From the NCBI RefSeq assembly GCF_964253035.1, contig NZ_CAXUQL020000001.1, forward strand, positions 372,001 through 436,000: a stretch of 64,000 nt of DNA, in the 5' to 3' direction. A program made the position numbers and the translations under genes. Shown piece by piece: positions 52,630-61,271 of this stretch. Position 1 is the stretch's first letter. Every line of letters starts with the position of its first letter. The notes below the pieces were generated by a model, which was given only the letters and a program-made list of their open reading frames with translations, did no database searches and was not told the origin of the DNA. The DNA comes from Pseudorhodoferax sp032153935 (GTDB lineage: Bacteria; Pseudomonadota; Gammaproteobacteria; Burkholderiales; Burkholderiaceae_C).

Positions 52630-53888
52630 ACCGCCACGCGGCCGATCAGGTCGCGCGCGAAGCGGTTGCGGTTCGCGGCGAACCAGTCGGGCGTGTAGCG
52701 CGCCGCAATGGTGCGCGCGGCCTCGCCCAGGGCCGGCGCGTGCAGCAAACGCCGCAGCGCCTCGCGCGCACTGCATTCGGCCGGATTCCAGAGCGCGGCA
52801 GCGCCGCAGGCTGCCACGCGCTGTGCCACCTTGAGCTTCTCGAAATCGGACGGCAGGATCAGCTGCGGCTTGCCCGCCAGCAGGCAGTGGCTGACCAGCG
52901 CGGTCGAGCCATGGTTGATGACGGCGTCGGCATCCGCCAGCACGCGGCCCAGGTGCAAGGGTTGGCGCAGCACGCGCACCGATGTGTGGCGGTAGCGCGC
53001 CAGCATCTCGTCCGGCGCGTCGCGCCAGACGCACAGCGTGACCGCATCCGACAGTCGCAGCTCGTCCAGCAGCGCGCTGGCACCGGCACCATTGCGCAGG
53101 TGCGCGAACACGCGGCGGCGCTGCCAGCTTTCCGGCCAGGGCGCGTCGACGGTCTCGTGGTGGCTGGCCAAGGGGCCTACCCACAGGCCCTCATGGCGCG
53201 GGCCATAGGGGTCGGTTTCGGGAATGCACTCGAACACCCGACGCGGGTGGCGCAGGATGAGGGGCAGCGAACTCGCATGCGGACCGCCGAAGCGCTGTCC
53301 GACCTGGGCGATCGTGTCCGACAGCCGCGCCACGCGCTCGGCCGTGCGCTGGCCCAGCGGCGATGCGGCGCGCACACCTGCGTAGGGTGGGCAATCGGGC
53401 GGTGGCGCGTCGAAACCGTTGGTGATCTGGAAGGCGGGCAGGCCCAGCAGCTGGCTGGTCAGCTGCGCGGCCGGCGCATAGTCCAGCACCACGCATTCGG
53501 GCGCCAGCACATCGATGAGACGGGCCCAGCCCTCGACGGCCGCGAGCAGCCGGCCGGCATCGTCGAAGCCGCTGGCCAGCAGCACGTCGGCGAAGGAGTC
53601 GGCGCGGAAGTCCGGGCCGAAGGTTTGTTGTTCCAGCACGGGTGCCTCTTCCCGGCGCTGCGACAGCGCGACGAGCGCCGGCGCGCTGTGCTGGCTGCGC
53701 GGTACCACCCAGACCGGCTCGCCGCCTTGTTGCTCCACCATGCGCGCGACGGCCAGCAACCGCGACAGACGCCCGAAGTTGCGGCCATGTTCCCAGGCCA
53801 GAAGAACGCGCGGCCGGCGCCGCTCGGTGATCCAGGCAGGCCGCCTGTGCACGGTATCGCTCCCCACGAGAGCTGCTGGTATGGCCAT
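52626..53888 (-). CDS. Glycosyltransferase (GT-B, UDP-glycosyltransferase-like)
   Basis: This 420-residue protein resembles the MGT/YjiC group of GT-B glycosyltransferases. The N-terminal domain begins RRPRVLLAWEHGRNFGRLSRLL. The C-terminal nucleotide-sugar domain has ADADAVINHGSTALVSHCLLAGKPQLILPSDFEKLKVAQRVAACGAA, a PSPG-like acceptor/donor motif. I chose the ATG at 53888 because GGAG lies eight bases upstream; a GTG at 53897 is also possible. Acceptor and sugar are unknown. Its stop codon overlaps the CTAG target duplication, so the insertion sequence did not damage it. Confidence 0.82.
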   Translation of the reverse strand: MAIPAALVGSDTVHRRPAWITERRRPRVLLAWEHGRNFGRLSRLLAVARMVEQQGGEPVWVVPRSQHSAPALVALSQRREEAPVLEQQTFGPDFRADSFADVLLASGFDDAGRLLAAVEGWARLIDVLAPECVVLDYAPAAQLTSQLLGLPAFQITNGFDAPPPDCPPYAGVRAASPLGQRTAERVARLSDTIAQVGQRFGGPHASSLPLILRHPRRVFECIPETDPYGPRHEGLWVGPLASHHETVDAPWPESWQRRRVFAHLRNGAGASALLDELRLSDAVTLCVWRDAPDEMLARYRHTSVRVLRQPLHLGRVLADADAVINHGSTALVSHCLLAGKPQLILPSDFEKLKVAQRVAACGAAALWNPAECSAREALRRLLHAPALGEAARTIAARYTPDWFAANRNRFARDLIGRVAV

Positions 53889-53990
53889 GGCATCCACTCC
53901 GGTTTCATGTTGTTACATTGAATGGAATGTATGCATTGCATGCAGAGCGCACAAGAAGTGCGCGGCACTAAAACCGGCTTGTGTGACGTG

Positions 53991-54782
53991 CTACCGCTGC
54001 GGGCTCAGCGCACGCAGCCAGCCCAGGCCCGCGCTGGTTCCGGCGGCTGGCCGGTATTCGCAGCCAACCCATCCTGTGTAGTCCAGCGCGTCCAGCACCC
54101 TGAAAAGGTGGGGATAGTCCAGCTCGCCCGTGTCGGGTTCGTGGCGCGCCGGCACGCCAGCGATCTGGATGTGGCCCACACGCCCGGTCGGCAGGTAGCG
54201 GCGCAGCTTGGTCTCCAGGTCGCCTTCGACGATCTGACAGTGGTACAGGTCCATCTGCACCGCCAGGCCGGCGCCGCCCACGGCTTCGACGACGGCATGG
54301 GCCTGGTCCTGGCGCTGCAGGAAGTAGCCCGGCATGTCGCGACCGTTGATGGGCTCGATCAACACGGTGCGGCCGGCCGCGTGCGCCTCGTCCGCGGCCC
54401 AGGACAGGTTGGCGCAATAGGTGTCGTGCATGCGTGCGCGGTCAGCGTCGGGCGCCACCAGGCCCGCCATCACGTGCAGGTGCGGGCATTGCAGCGCCTC
54501 GGCATAGGCCAGCGCGCGCGCGAAGCCGCTGCGGAATTCCTGCTCGCGGCCCGGCAATGCGGCGATGCCGCGCTCGCCCGCCGCGAAGTCGCCGGGTGGC
54601 GCATTGAACAGCACCTGCGACAGGCCGGCCCCGTGCAGCCGCGCGGCGATCTCGTCGGCCGCGAATTCATAGGGGAACAGGAACTCGACGCCGCGAAAGC
54701 CGTCCCGCGCCGCTGCCGCGAAGCGCTCCAGGAAATCGTGCTCGTTGTACATCATGCTGAGGTTGGCGGCGAAGCGGGGCAT
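53991..54782 (-). CDS. hyi: Hydroxypyruvate isomerase-family protein (Hyi/OtnI-like)
   Basis: This is a 263-residue TIM-barrel isomerase of the xylose isomerase-like superfamily. Motifs are MPRFAANLSMMYNEHDFLERF, GFRGVEFLFPYE, the metal-ligand Glu in VLIEPINGRDMPGYFL, VQMDLYHCQIVEGDLE and HIQIAGVPARHEPDTGELDY. It converts hydroxypyruvate to tartronate semialdehyde, or 2-oxo-tetronate in OtnI. GGAG precedes the ATG at 54782. No glyoxylate genes are adjacent, so the substrate is not certain. Confidence 0.88.
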   Translation of the reverse strand: MPRFAANLSMMYNEHDFLERFAAAARDGFRGVEFLFPYEFAADEIAARLHGAGLSQVLFNAPPGDFAAGERGIAALPGREQEFRSGFARALAYAEALQCPHLHVMAGLVAPDADRARMHDTYCANLSWAADEAHAAGRTVLIEPINGRDMPGYFLQRQDQAHAVVEAVGGAGLAVQMDLYHCQIVEGDLETKLRRYLPTGRVGHIQIAGVPARHEPDTGELDYPHLFRVLDALDYTGWVGCEYRPAAGTSAGLGWLRALSPQR

Positions 54783-54935
54783 AGGGTGTCTCCAATGGAA
54801 ATCGTGGCGCGCGTCTTGTACCACTGGCCGGCCTCGGCTTAACAGCGGCGGCGCTGCACCGCATAATGGCGCCCCAGGACGGACCGCCCTCACGGCCACG
54901 CACTGGCTGCGCCAAGGGCCCGCCCTGCCGCCGCA

Positions 54936-55307
54936 ATGCAAGAACACCGCCCATCGTCCATCCTGTCCGGCCCCTTCGCGGGCCAGCCCAGCCGTCGACT
55001 GCAGCCTCGCAACGCGCTGCGCTGGCCAGTCACCATCCTGGTCTCCGGCGGCAACGAACGCCGGGGCACGACTGTGGATCTCAGCGCCGAGGGCCTCTCG
55101 CTGTCCACCGACCGGCCGATCACGCCGGGCTCGCGCTGCACGCTGCTGCTGCGCCCCAGGCCCGACGAAGAGGGGCTCAAGCTGGAGGTCAAGGCGGTGT
55201 ACTCGTCCTATACGGCGCCGGGTGACTTCCGCATCGGCATGGCCTTCCTGCCGCAGGACGCAGAGGGCCGCGACCGGCTGCGCGCCGTCGCCACGGCCCG
55301 CGCCTGA
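54936..55307 (+). CDS. PilZ-domain protein (probable c-di-GMP receptor)
   Basis: This 123-residue single-domain protein shows PilZ features: the Arg-rich SRRLQPRNALRWPVTI segment, the TTVDLSAEGLSLSTDRPI motif (D/NxSxxG loop) and FRIGMAFLPQD. PilZ domains bind cyclic di-GMP and control motility or surface structures. The gene is divergent from hyi and convergent with the tctE kinase gene. No diguanylate cyclase is nearby. Confidence 0.85.
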   Translation: MQEHRPSSILSGPFAGQPSRRLQPRNALRWPVTILVSGGNERRGTTVDLSAEGLSLSTDRPITPGSRCTLLLRPRPDEEGLKLEVKAVYSSYTAPGDFRIGMAFLPQDAEGRDRLRAVATARA

Positions 55308-55333
55308 GCACGCGGCGAACTCGCGCCCGGCGT

Positions 55334-56737
55334 CTACGCGGGTGCTTGCGGCAGGCGCACCACGGCGTCCAGCCCCAGCACCTGCCCGTCCGCGGCGAGC
55401 CGGTTGTCCAGCGCGATCTCGCCCTCCAGCGTCTGCACGATCTCGCGGCAGATCGCCAGGCCCAAGCCCGAGCCACGCGCCACGTCGCCCGCCGCGAAGG
55501 GCGTGAACAGGCGCTGGCGCAGTTCGGCCGAGATGCCCGGCCCGTCGTCGGCCACGCGCAGCAGCGCCGACCCGGCCTGCGGCCGCACCTGCACCAGCAG
55601 CGCTGCCCCGGGCGGACTCAGGCGGATGGCGTTGTGCAGCAGGTTGCGCGTGAGTTCCTGCAGCATCCAGCGGTGCGCCCGCACCGGCGTGGGCTGCACC
55701 TCGAGCGCGAAATCCAGGCCCTTGTCGGCCAGCAGCGGTGACAGGTCCAGCGCCACGTCGCGCACCGCCTCGGCCAGGTCGATGCGTTCGAATTCGGGCC
55801 GCTGGCGCAGCTGCTCGACCTTGGCCAGCGACAGCATCTGGTTGGCCAGCACGGTGGCGCGCTCCACGGTGGCGCCGATCTCGTCCAGGGCCTGCGGCGC
55901 CGGTGCGTCGCCGCGCCGGGCCGATTGCACCTGGGTCTTGAGCACGGCCAGCGGCGTGCGCAGCTGGTGCGCCGCATCGCGCACGAAGCGCTTCTGGTGG
56001 TCCAGCAGGCGCTGCAGCCGGTCCATGACGGCGGTCATCGCGTCGATGAGCGGCGCCAGCTCGCGCGGCGCATCGGGCGCCTGGATCGGCGACAGGTCGT
56101 CGGCCGCGCGCGCCTCGATGGCCTGGCCCAGCGCGCGCACTGGCCGCGTGGCGCGCTGCACCACGAACACGGTGGCGCCGGCCACCACGGCCAGCAGCAG
56201 CAGTTGGCGCCACAGCATGTCCAGCAGCAGCCGGCGCGCCAGCGTCTCGCGCAGCTCCAGTGTCTCGGCCACCTGCACCACCGCCATGCCGCGGCCGTGG
56301 GCGCTGGCCACCGGCTGCAGCAGCACGGCCACGCGCACGGGCAGGTTGCGGAAGTGGTCGTCGTAGAAGTCCACCAACGCCGCATAGGGCGGTCGCGCCG
56401 GCAGACTGCCGCGCCAGAACGGCAGCTCGGCGAAGCCGGAGACCATCTCGCCGTCGCTGCGCGAGACGCGGTAGTACATGCGGCTCTGGTTGTCGGCCTC
56501 GAAGGCCTCCAGCGCCGAGAACGGCACGGTGGCGCGCAGCTCGGCCAGCTCGTCGTAGCCCCGCACGTCGAGCTGCTCGCCGATGGTCTTGGCCGAGGCC
56601 AGCAGCGTGCGGTCGTAGGCCGTGGTGGCAGCCGCCAGCGCTTGGCGGTAGACGCTGATGCTGTTGAGCACGATGAACAGCGTGAGCGGCAGCAAGAGCC
56701 CCAGCAGCAGCCGAAAGCGCAGCGAGGTGCGGGCCAT
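55334..56737 (-). CDS. tctE: Sensor histidine kinase TctE-like
   Basis: This membrane kinase of 467 residues probably senses tricarboxylates or related acids. It has two membrane helices (about residues 8-30 and 165-190), a periplasmic loop, HAMP, HisKA with the phospho-His in FVRDAAHQLRTPLAVLKTQ, and HATPase motifs HNAIRLSPPG, VADDGPGISAE and GSGLGLAICREIV. The ATG overlaps the response-regulator stop (TGATG). It is adjacent to and divergent from tctCBA, the usual layout of the TctDE regulated transporter. Confidence 0.9.
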   Translation of the reverse strand: MARTSLRFRLLLGLLLPLTLFIVLNSISVYRQALAAATTAYDRTLLASAKTIGEQLDVRGYDELAELRATVPFSALEAFEADNQSRMYYRVSRSDGEMVSGFAELPFWRGSLPARPPYAALVDFYDDHFRNLPVRVAVLLQPVASAHGRGMAVVQVAETLELRETLARRLLLDMLWRQLLLLAVVAGATVFVVQRATRPVRALGQAIEARAADDLSPIQAPDAPRELAPLIDAMTAVMDRLQRLLDHQKRFVRDAAHQLRTPLAVLKTQVQSARRGDAPAPQALDEIGATVERATVLANQMLSLAKVEQLRQRPEFERIDLAEAVRDVALDLSPLLADKGLDFALEVQPTPVRAHRWMLQELTRNLLHNAIRLSPPGAALLVQVRPQAGSALLRVADDGPGISAELRQRLFTPFAAGDVARGSGLGLAICREIVQTLEGEIALDNRLAADGQVLGLDAVVRLPQAPA

Positions 56738-57402
56738 CAATCGGGCTTGAGCAGGTAACCCAGGCCGCGCAAGGTGACCAGGCTTGCGCCGCTGCCGGCC
56801 AGCTTCTTGCGCAACCGGTAGGCCACGACCTCGATGGCCTCGGCCTGCACCTCGGCCTCGCCCGGAAACACAAGTACAAACAGCCGCTCCTTGGCCACGG
56901 CGTGGCCGGGTTTGGCCATCAGCGCGCGCAGCAGCGCGGCCTCGCGCGGCGTGAGTTCCAGCACCTCGCCGCGCAGGTAGATCGCGCCGCTGGTCGGGTC
57001 CAGCCGCAGTGCGCCAACCTCGGGCACGGGTTCGTCCACGCCGCCCTGGCGCCGGCGCAGCGCGCGCAGCCGCGCTTCGAGTTCATCCAGGTCGAAGGGC
57101 TTGGGCAGGTAGTCGTCGGCACCGGCGTTCAGGCCCAGCACGCGGTCGCCCACGGTGCCGCGCGCGGTCAGCAGCAGCACGGGCGTGCGCAGGCCGGCGG
57201 CGCGCGCCTCGGCCAGCACCTGCAGACCATCGCGGCCGGGCAGGCTCAGGTCCAGCGCCACCACGTCTGGCTCCAGCGCCTGCCATTGCGCGAGGGCCGC
57301 AGCACCATCACCGCAGACGCGCACGTCGATCTGCTTGCGGCCCAGCGCACGCTGCAGCGTGGCCTGCATCGCGGGATCGTCTTCGACGAGCAGCAGCTTC
57401 AT
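56737..57402 (-). CDS. tctD: OmpR-family response regulator TctD-like
   Basis: This 221-residue protein has a receiver domain (about 1-115) with acidic LLVEDDPAM, phospho-Asp in VVALDLSLPGRDGLQVL, Thr in VLLLTARG and Lys in YLPKPFD. A winged-helix DNA-binding domain (about 125-221: LELTPREAALLRALM, EVVAYRLRKKLAGSG, LVTLRGLGYLL) follows. It is encoded with tctE and divergent from tctC, so it probably activates the transporter operon from the shared 130-base spacer. Confidence 0.92.
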   Translation of the reverse strand: MKLLLVEDDPAMQATLQRALGRKQIDVRVCGDGAAALAQWQALEPDVVALDLSLPGRDGLQVLAEARAAGLRTPVLLLTARGTVGDRVLGLNAGADDYLPKPFDLDELEARLRALRRRQGGVDEPVPEVGALRLDPTSGAIYLRGEVLELTPREAALLRALMAKPGHAVAKERLFVLVFPGEAEVQAEAIEVVAYRLRKKLAGSGASLVTLRGLGYLLKPD

Positions 57403-57470
57403 GGTTCTCGGTATTTACCCCAGGCTGGCGGACAGCCAACTGACAGGAGGGCGGCGCATCATAGCCACGC

Positions 57471-57487
57471 CGTCAGGCTCCCGTCAG
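57471..57487. promoter_or_regulatory. Direct repeat, candidate TctD binding site
   Basis: CGTCAG occurs at 57471-57476 and 57482-57487, an 11-base spacing of about one helical turn, typical of OmpR-family operators. A related inverted half-site CTGACA is at 57440-57445. The sites lie in the tctD/tctC divergent region, 46-63 bases ahead of the tctC start. Confidence 0.35.
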
Positions 57488-57532
57488 TCCATGGCGGGCC
57501 GCTTCTTTCACACACACCAAGGAGACGCAAGC

Positions 57533-58492
57533 ATGCGCCGCGACACCTTCCTCAAGTCCATCGCCGCCCTCGCCGCCACCGGCGCCCTGCCCCTGCACGC
57601 GCTGGCCGCGCCCAACGTCAAGATGCTGATCCCGGCGAATCCGGGCGGCGGCTGGGACATCACGGGCCGCGCGCTTGGCAAGGCGCTCATGGATTCCAAG
57701 GCCGCCGACACCGTGAGCTTCGACAACAAGGGCGGCGCGGCCGGTGCGCTGGGCCTGGCCCAGTTCATCAACGGCTCCAAAAACGACGCCAACGCGCTGA
57801 TGGTCATGGGTGCCGTGATGCTGGGCGGCATCATCACCGGCAAGCCGCCCGTGAACCTGTCGCAGGCCACGCCGATCGCCCGCCTGATCAGCGAATACAA
57901 CGTGTTCGTGCTGCCGGCCAACTCACCGTTCAAGACCATGGCCGACGTGGTCGCGCAACTCAAGAAGGACCCCGGCAGCGTCAAGTGGGGCGGCGGCTCG
58001 CGCGGCGCCACCGAACACATCGCCGCGGCCATGATCGCCAGCCGCGTCGGCGTCGACCCGTCCAAGATCAACTACGTCGCCTTCCGTGGCGGTGGCGAGG
58101 CCACGGCGGCCATCCTGGGTGGCAACGTGAGCATCGGCGGCAGCGGCATGAGCGAGTTCGCGCCCTACATCGCCGACGGCAAGATGCGCGCGATCGGCGT
58201 CACCTCCGAGCAGCGCCTGCCCGGCGTCAACGTGCCCACGCTCAAGGAGCAGGGCATCGACGTGGTGATCGGCAACTGGCGCGGCGTCTACGGCGCGCCG
58301 GGCCTGTCGGCGCCGCAGCGCAAGGCGCTGACCGACATGGTGCTGACCGCGGTGAAGAGCGCCTCCTGGCAGGAGGCGGTCAAGAAGAACGACTGGACGT
58401 CGGCCGTGCTGACCGGCCCGGAGTTCGACAAGTTCGTCGACGACGAGTTCGCCTCGCTGCGCGCCATCATGGCCAAGTCGGGCATGGTGTAA
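57533..58492 (+). CDS. tctC: Tripartite tricarboxylate transporter substrate-binding protein
   Basis: This 319-residue periplasmic binding protein of the Bug/TctC family has a twin-arginine signal (MRRDTFLKSIAALAATGALP) and Bug motifs MLIPANPGGGWDITGRALG, VSFDNKGGAAGALG and WGGGSRGATEHIAAAMIA. It delivers a carboxylate ligand to TctBA. AAGGAG precedes the ATG at 57533. The ligand cannot be read from sequence; citrate or tricarballylate is typical. Confidence 0.92.
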   Translation: MRRDTFLKSIAALAATGALPLHALAAPNVKMLIPANPGGGWDITGRALGKALMDSKAADTVSFDNKGGAAGALGLAQFINGSKNDANALMVMGAVMLGGIITGKPPVNLSQATPIARLISEYNVFVLPANSPFKTMADVVAQLKKDPGSVKWGGGSRGATEHIAAAMIASRVGVDPSKINYVAFRGGGEATAAILGGNVSIGGSGMSEFAPYIADGKMRAIGVTSEQRLPGVNVPTLKEQGIDVVIGNWRGVYGAPGLSAPQRKALTDMVLTAVKSASWQEAVKKNDWTSAVLTGPEFDKFVDDEFASLRAIMAKSGMV

Positions 58493-58641
58493 CCAGCCCG
58501 CCCCCGTTTGGACGGCTTCACTTCGTGGCCGTCCGATCCCCCCTCGCGGGGGCGCACCCAGCGGCCGGGCAAAGCCCGTTCCGCGGGTGCCCTGGCCTCG
58601 GTCGCGCCATGCCCATGGCGCCATGCCTCTGGAGTTAACGC
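58493..58641. repeat. Repeat-like spacer between tctC and tctB
   Basis: This 149-base non-coding spacer has two hairpins: GGACGGC/GCCGTCC (about 58512-58536) and CCCCC-TCGC-GGGGG. The rest (GGGCAAAGCCCGTTCCGCGG) resembles a dispersed Comamonadaceae intergenic repeat I recall. Placed after the binding-protein gene, it could favour higher TctC than TctBA synthesis, as seen for other binding-protein operons. Confidence 0.45.
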
Positions 58642-59157
58642 ATGACAGATTCTTCTTCCAACAAGGGCCCGCAGACCCTGGTCGCCCTGGGCGTGCTGCT
58701 GACCGGCCTGGCCATGGGCTGGGGCGCGCTGGGCATTTCGTCGGACGCCGGCTACGGCGGCGTGGGCCCCAACTTCCTGCCCCTGCTGTGCGCGGGCGCG
58801 CTGACGCTGTGCGGCGCCTTCCTGCTCTGGGAGGCGCGCAGCGGCGGCTTTCGCGACATGGGCGACGAGGCCGACCTGCCGCCGCCGAACTGGAGCGGCC
58901 TGGTCTGGGTCTCGGCCGGGCTGCTTCTCAACGCCGCGGTGATCGAGCACCTGGGTTTCATCCTGGGCTGCACGCTGTGCTACGTGCTGGCCGTTCAGGG
59001 CCTGCGCCGTGCGGCCGGCCAGGCGCTTGCGGGCAACGCACGCACCTGGGCGACGGACCTCGTCACCGGCCTGCTGATCTCGGCACCGGTGTACTGGATG
59101 TTCACCAAGTTCCTGGCCATCAACCTGCCGGGCCTGACCGAGACGGGGTGGTTCTGA
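58642..59157 (+). CDS. tctB: Tripartite tricarboxylate transporter small membrane subunit
   Basis: This 171-residue inner-membrane protein of the TctB family has four hydrophobic segments: TLVALGVLLTGLAMGWGALGI, FLPLLCAGALTLCGAFLLW, GLVWVSAGLLLNAAVI with GFILGCTLCYVLAVQG, and LVTGLLISAPVYWMFTKFLAINLPG. It pairs with TctA. GGAG lies upstream of the ATG, and the stop is one base from the tctA start. Confidence 0.92.
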   Translation: MTDSSSNKGPQTLVALGVLLTGLAMGWGALGISSDAGYGGVGPNFLPLLCAGALTLCGAFLLWEARSGGFRDMGDEADLPPPNWSGLVWVSAGLLLNAAVIEHLGFILGCTLCYVLAVQGLRRAAGQALAGNARTWATDLVTGLLISAPVYWMFTKFLAINLPGLTETGWF

Positions 59158-59158
59158 C

Positions 59159-60661
59159 ATGGACATCTTCAACGCATTGATGCAGGGCTTCAGCCAGGCC
59201 ATCACCGTCAGCAACCTGCTGTGGTGCCTGGTCGGCTGCGCGCTCGGCACCGCGGTCGGCGTGCTGCCCGGCATCGGCCCGGCCGTGGCCGTGGCCATGC
59301 TGCTGCCCATCACGGGCAAGGTCGAGGTCACGGCCTCGATGATCTTCTTCGCCGGCATCTACTACGGTGCGATGTACGGCGGCTCCACCACCTCCATCCT
59401 GCTCAACACGCCGGGCGAGACCGCCTCCATGGTCACGGCGATGGAGGGCAACAAGATGGCCAAGAACGGGCGTGCCGGCGCCGCGCTGGCGACGGCGGCC
59501 ATCGGCTCGTTCGTGGCCGGCACCATCGCCACCGTCATCGTGACGCTGTTCGCGCCCGGCGTGGCCGAGTTCGCGGTCAAGCTCGGCCCGCCCGAGTACT
59601 TCATGCTGATGCTGCTGGCCTTCACCACTGTCAGCGCGGTGCTGGGGCAGAGCACGCTGCGCGGCATGACGGCGCTGTTCATCGGCCTGGCGATCGGCTG
59701 CGTGGGGCTGGACCAGATCTCGGGCCAGGGCCGCTACGTGGGCAACATCCCCGAGCTGCTGGACGGCATCGAGATCGTGCTGGTGGCAGTCGGCCTGTTC
59801 GCGGTGGCCGAGGTGCTCTACGCCGTGCTGTACGAAGGCAAGGTGGCCGAGTCGCAGAACAAGCTCAGCCGCGTGCACATGACGGCGCGCGACTGGAAGC
59901 GCTCCGTGCCGGCCTGGCTGCGCGGCACGGCCATCGGCACGCCGTTCGGCTGCATCCCGGCCGGCGGCACCGAGATCCCGACCTTCCTGTCCTACGCCGC
60001 CGAGAAGAAGCTGGCCAAGGACCCGGCCGACAAGGCCGAGTTCGGCACCAAGGGCGCCATCGAAGGCGTGGCCGGCCCCGAGGCCGCCAACAACGCCACC
60101 GTGACGGCCGCGCTGATCCCGCTGCTCACGCTGGGCATCCCGACCAGCAACACCACGGCCATCCTGCTCGGCGCGTTCCAGAACTACGGCATCCAGCCCG
60201 GCCCGCAGCTGTTCACCACCTCGGCCGCGCTGGTCTGGGCGCTGATCGCCTCGCTGTACATCGGCAACGTCATGCTGCTGGTGCTGAACCTGCCGATGGT
60301 GGGCCTGTGGGTCAAGCTCTTGAAGATCCCCAAGCCGCAGCTGTACGCCGGCATCCTGATCTTCTCCACCGTGGGCGCCTACGGCATGCGCCAGAGCGCG
60401 TTCGACCTGTTCCTGCTGTTCGGCATCGGCCTCTTGGGCGTGCTCATGCGGCGCTACGCCTTCCCCACCGCGCCGGTGGTGGTCGGCATGATCCTGGGGC
60501 CGCTGGCCGAGGCGCAGCTACGCAACGCGATGTCCATCGGCGAAGGCAGCGCCATGGTGTTCCTGCAGCGGCCCATGTCGCTCGCGCTGCTGGTCGTGGT
60601 GCTGGCCGTGCTGATCCTGCCCCGCGCGGTGCAGTGGATGGGGCGGCGCAAGGCGGCCTGA
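59159..60661 (+). CDS. tctA: Tripartite tricarboxylate transporter large membrane subunit
   Basis: This is the 500-residue permease of the TctA family, with about 11-12 hydrophobic segments and the family motifs GTAVGVLPGIGPAVAVAMLLP, GGSTTSILLNTPGETASMVTA, FGCIPAGGTEIPTFLSY and EGVAGPEAANNATVTAALIPLLTLGIP. It couples uptake to the cation gradient. It is followed by a strong terminator. Confidence 0.95.
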   Translation: MDIFNALMQGFSQAITVSNLLWCLVGCALGTAVGVLPGIGPAVAVAMLLPITGKVEVTASMIFFAGIYYGAMYGGSTTSILLNTPGETASMVTAMEGNKMAKNGRAGAALATAAIGSFVAGTIATVIVTLFAPGVAEFAVKLGPPEYFMLMLLAFTTVSAVLGQSTLRGMTALFIGLAIGCVGLDQISGQGRYVGNIPELLDGIEIVLVAVGLFAVAEVLYAVLYEGKVAESQNKLSRVHMTARDWKRSVPAWLRGTAIGTPFGCIPAGGTEIPTFLSYAAEKKLAKDPADKAEFGTKGAIEGVAGPEAANNATVTAALIPLLTLGIPTSNTTAILLGAFQNYGIQPGPQLFTTSAALVWALIASLYIGNVMLLVLNLPMVGLWVKLLKIPKPQLYAGILIFSTVGAYGMRQSAFDLFLLFGIGLLGVLMRRYAFPTAPVVVGMILGPLAEAQLRNAMSIGEGSAMVFLQRPMSLALLVVVLAVLILPRAVQWMGRRKAA

Positions 60662-60680
60662 AGCCCCGCCAGACCTACGG

Positions 60681-60726
60681 AAAAGCCGGCAGCATGCCCC
60701 CTGGCGGGCGTACGCTGCCGGCTTTT
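60681..60726. terminator. Rho-independent terminator after tctA
   Basis: A perfect 13-bp stem AAAAGCCGGCAGC/GCTGCCGGCTTTT with a 20-base loop lies 20 bases after the tctA stop, followed by TTTT and further T. It is symmetrical (A-run on one side, T-run on the other), so it may act in both directions. Confidence 0.88.
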
Positions 60727-60747
60727 GCATTTTTCAAGGAGCGCGCA

Positions 60748-61176
60748 ATGGAGACCAATCAACTGCACCGGGGCCGGCTGATCGACCACATCCAGCTGGT
60801 GGTGCGCGACCTCGAAGCCAGCCGGCGCTTCTACACCGCCGTGTTCGCGGTGCTGGAGATCCCGTTGGGCGGCACGGCCGACGACTACTTCTGGGCCGAC
60901 GAGCTGTTCGTCTCGACCGCCAGCAGCGAGGCCGCCCAGGGCGAGCTGACAGGACGCCACCACCTGGCCTTCCAGGCCAAGGACCGCGCCACCGTCGACG
61001 CCTTCCACAAGGCGGCACTGGCCCATGGCGGCCGCGACAACGGCGGCCCCGGCGAGCGCCCCTACCACCCGGGCTACTACGGCGCCTTCGTACTCGACCC
61101 GGACGGCAACAACATCGAGGCGGTATTCCACGGTGAGGCGCAGCGCAACGTGCCCTCGGTGGTCGTCACCTTCTAG
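60748..61176 (+). CDS. VOC-family (glyoxalase/dioxygenase-fold) protein
   Basis: This 142-residue metal-binding protein of the vicinal oxygen chelate superfamily has an N-terminal His-containing strand (LIDHIQLVVRDLEASRRFYTAVF), HHLAFQAKDRATVDAFHKAAL, and the C-terminal GYYGAFVLDPDGNNIEAVFHG with the conserved Glu ligand. It could be a glyoxalase-like or resistance-type enzyme; the substrate is unknown. AAGGAG precedes the ATG at 60748. Confidence 0.88.
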   Translation: METNQLHRGRLIDHIQLVVRDLEASRRFYTAVFAVLEIPLGGTADDYFWADELFVSTASSEAAQGELTGRHHLAFQAKDRATVDAFHKAALAHGGRDNGGPGERPYHPGYYGAFVLDPDGNNIEAVFHGEAQRNVPSVVVTF

Positions 61177-61271
61177 ACAGCAACTGCGGGTTCCTACGGA
61201 CTTACATACCGTACCTCAGCGCTGACACTCGCAGCCCGCTGGCACCATGCCAGTGCATCGCTGAAGGTTTC

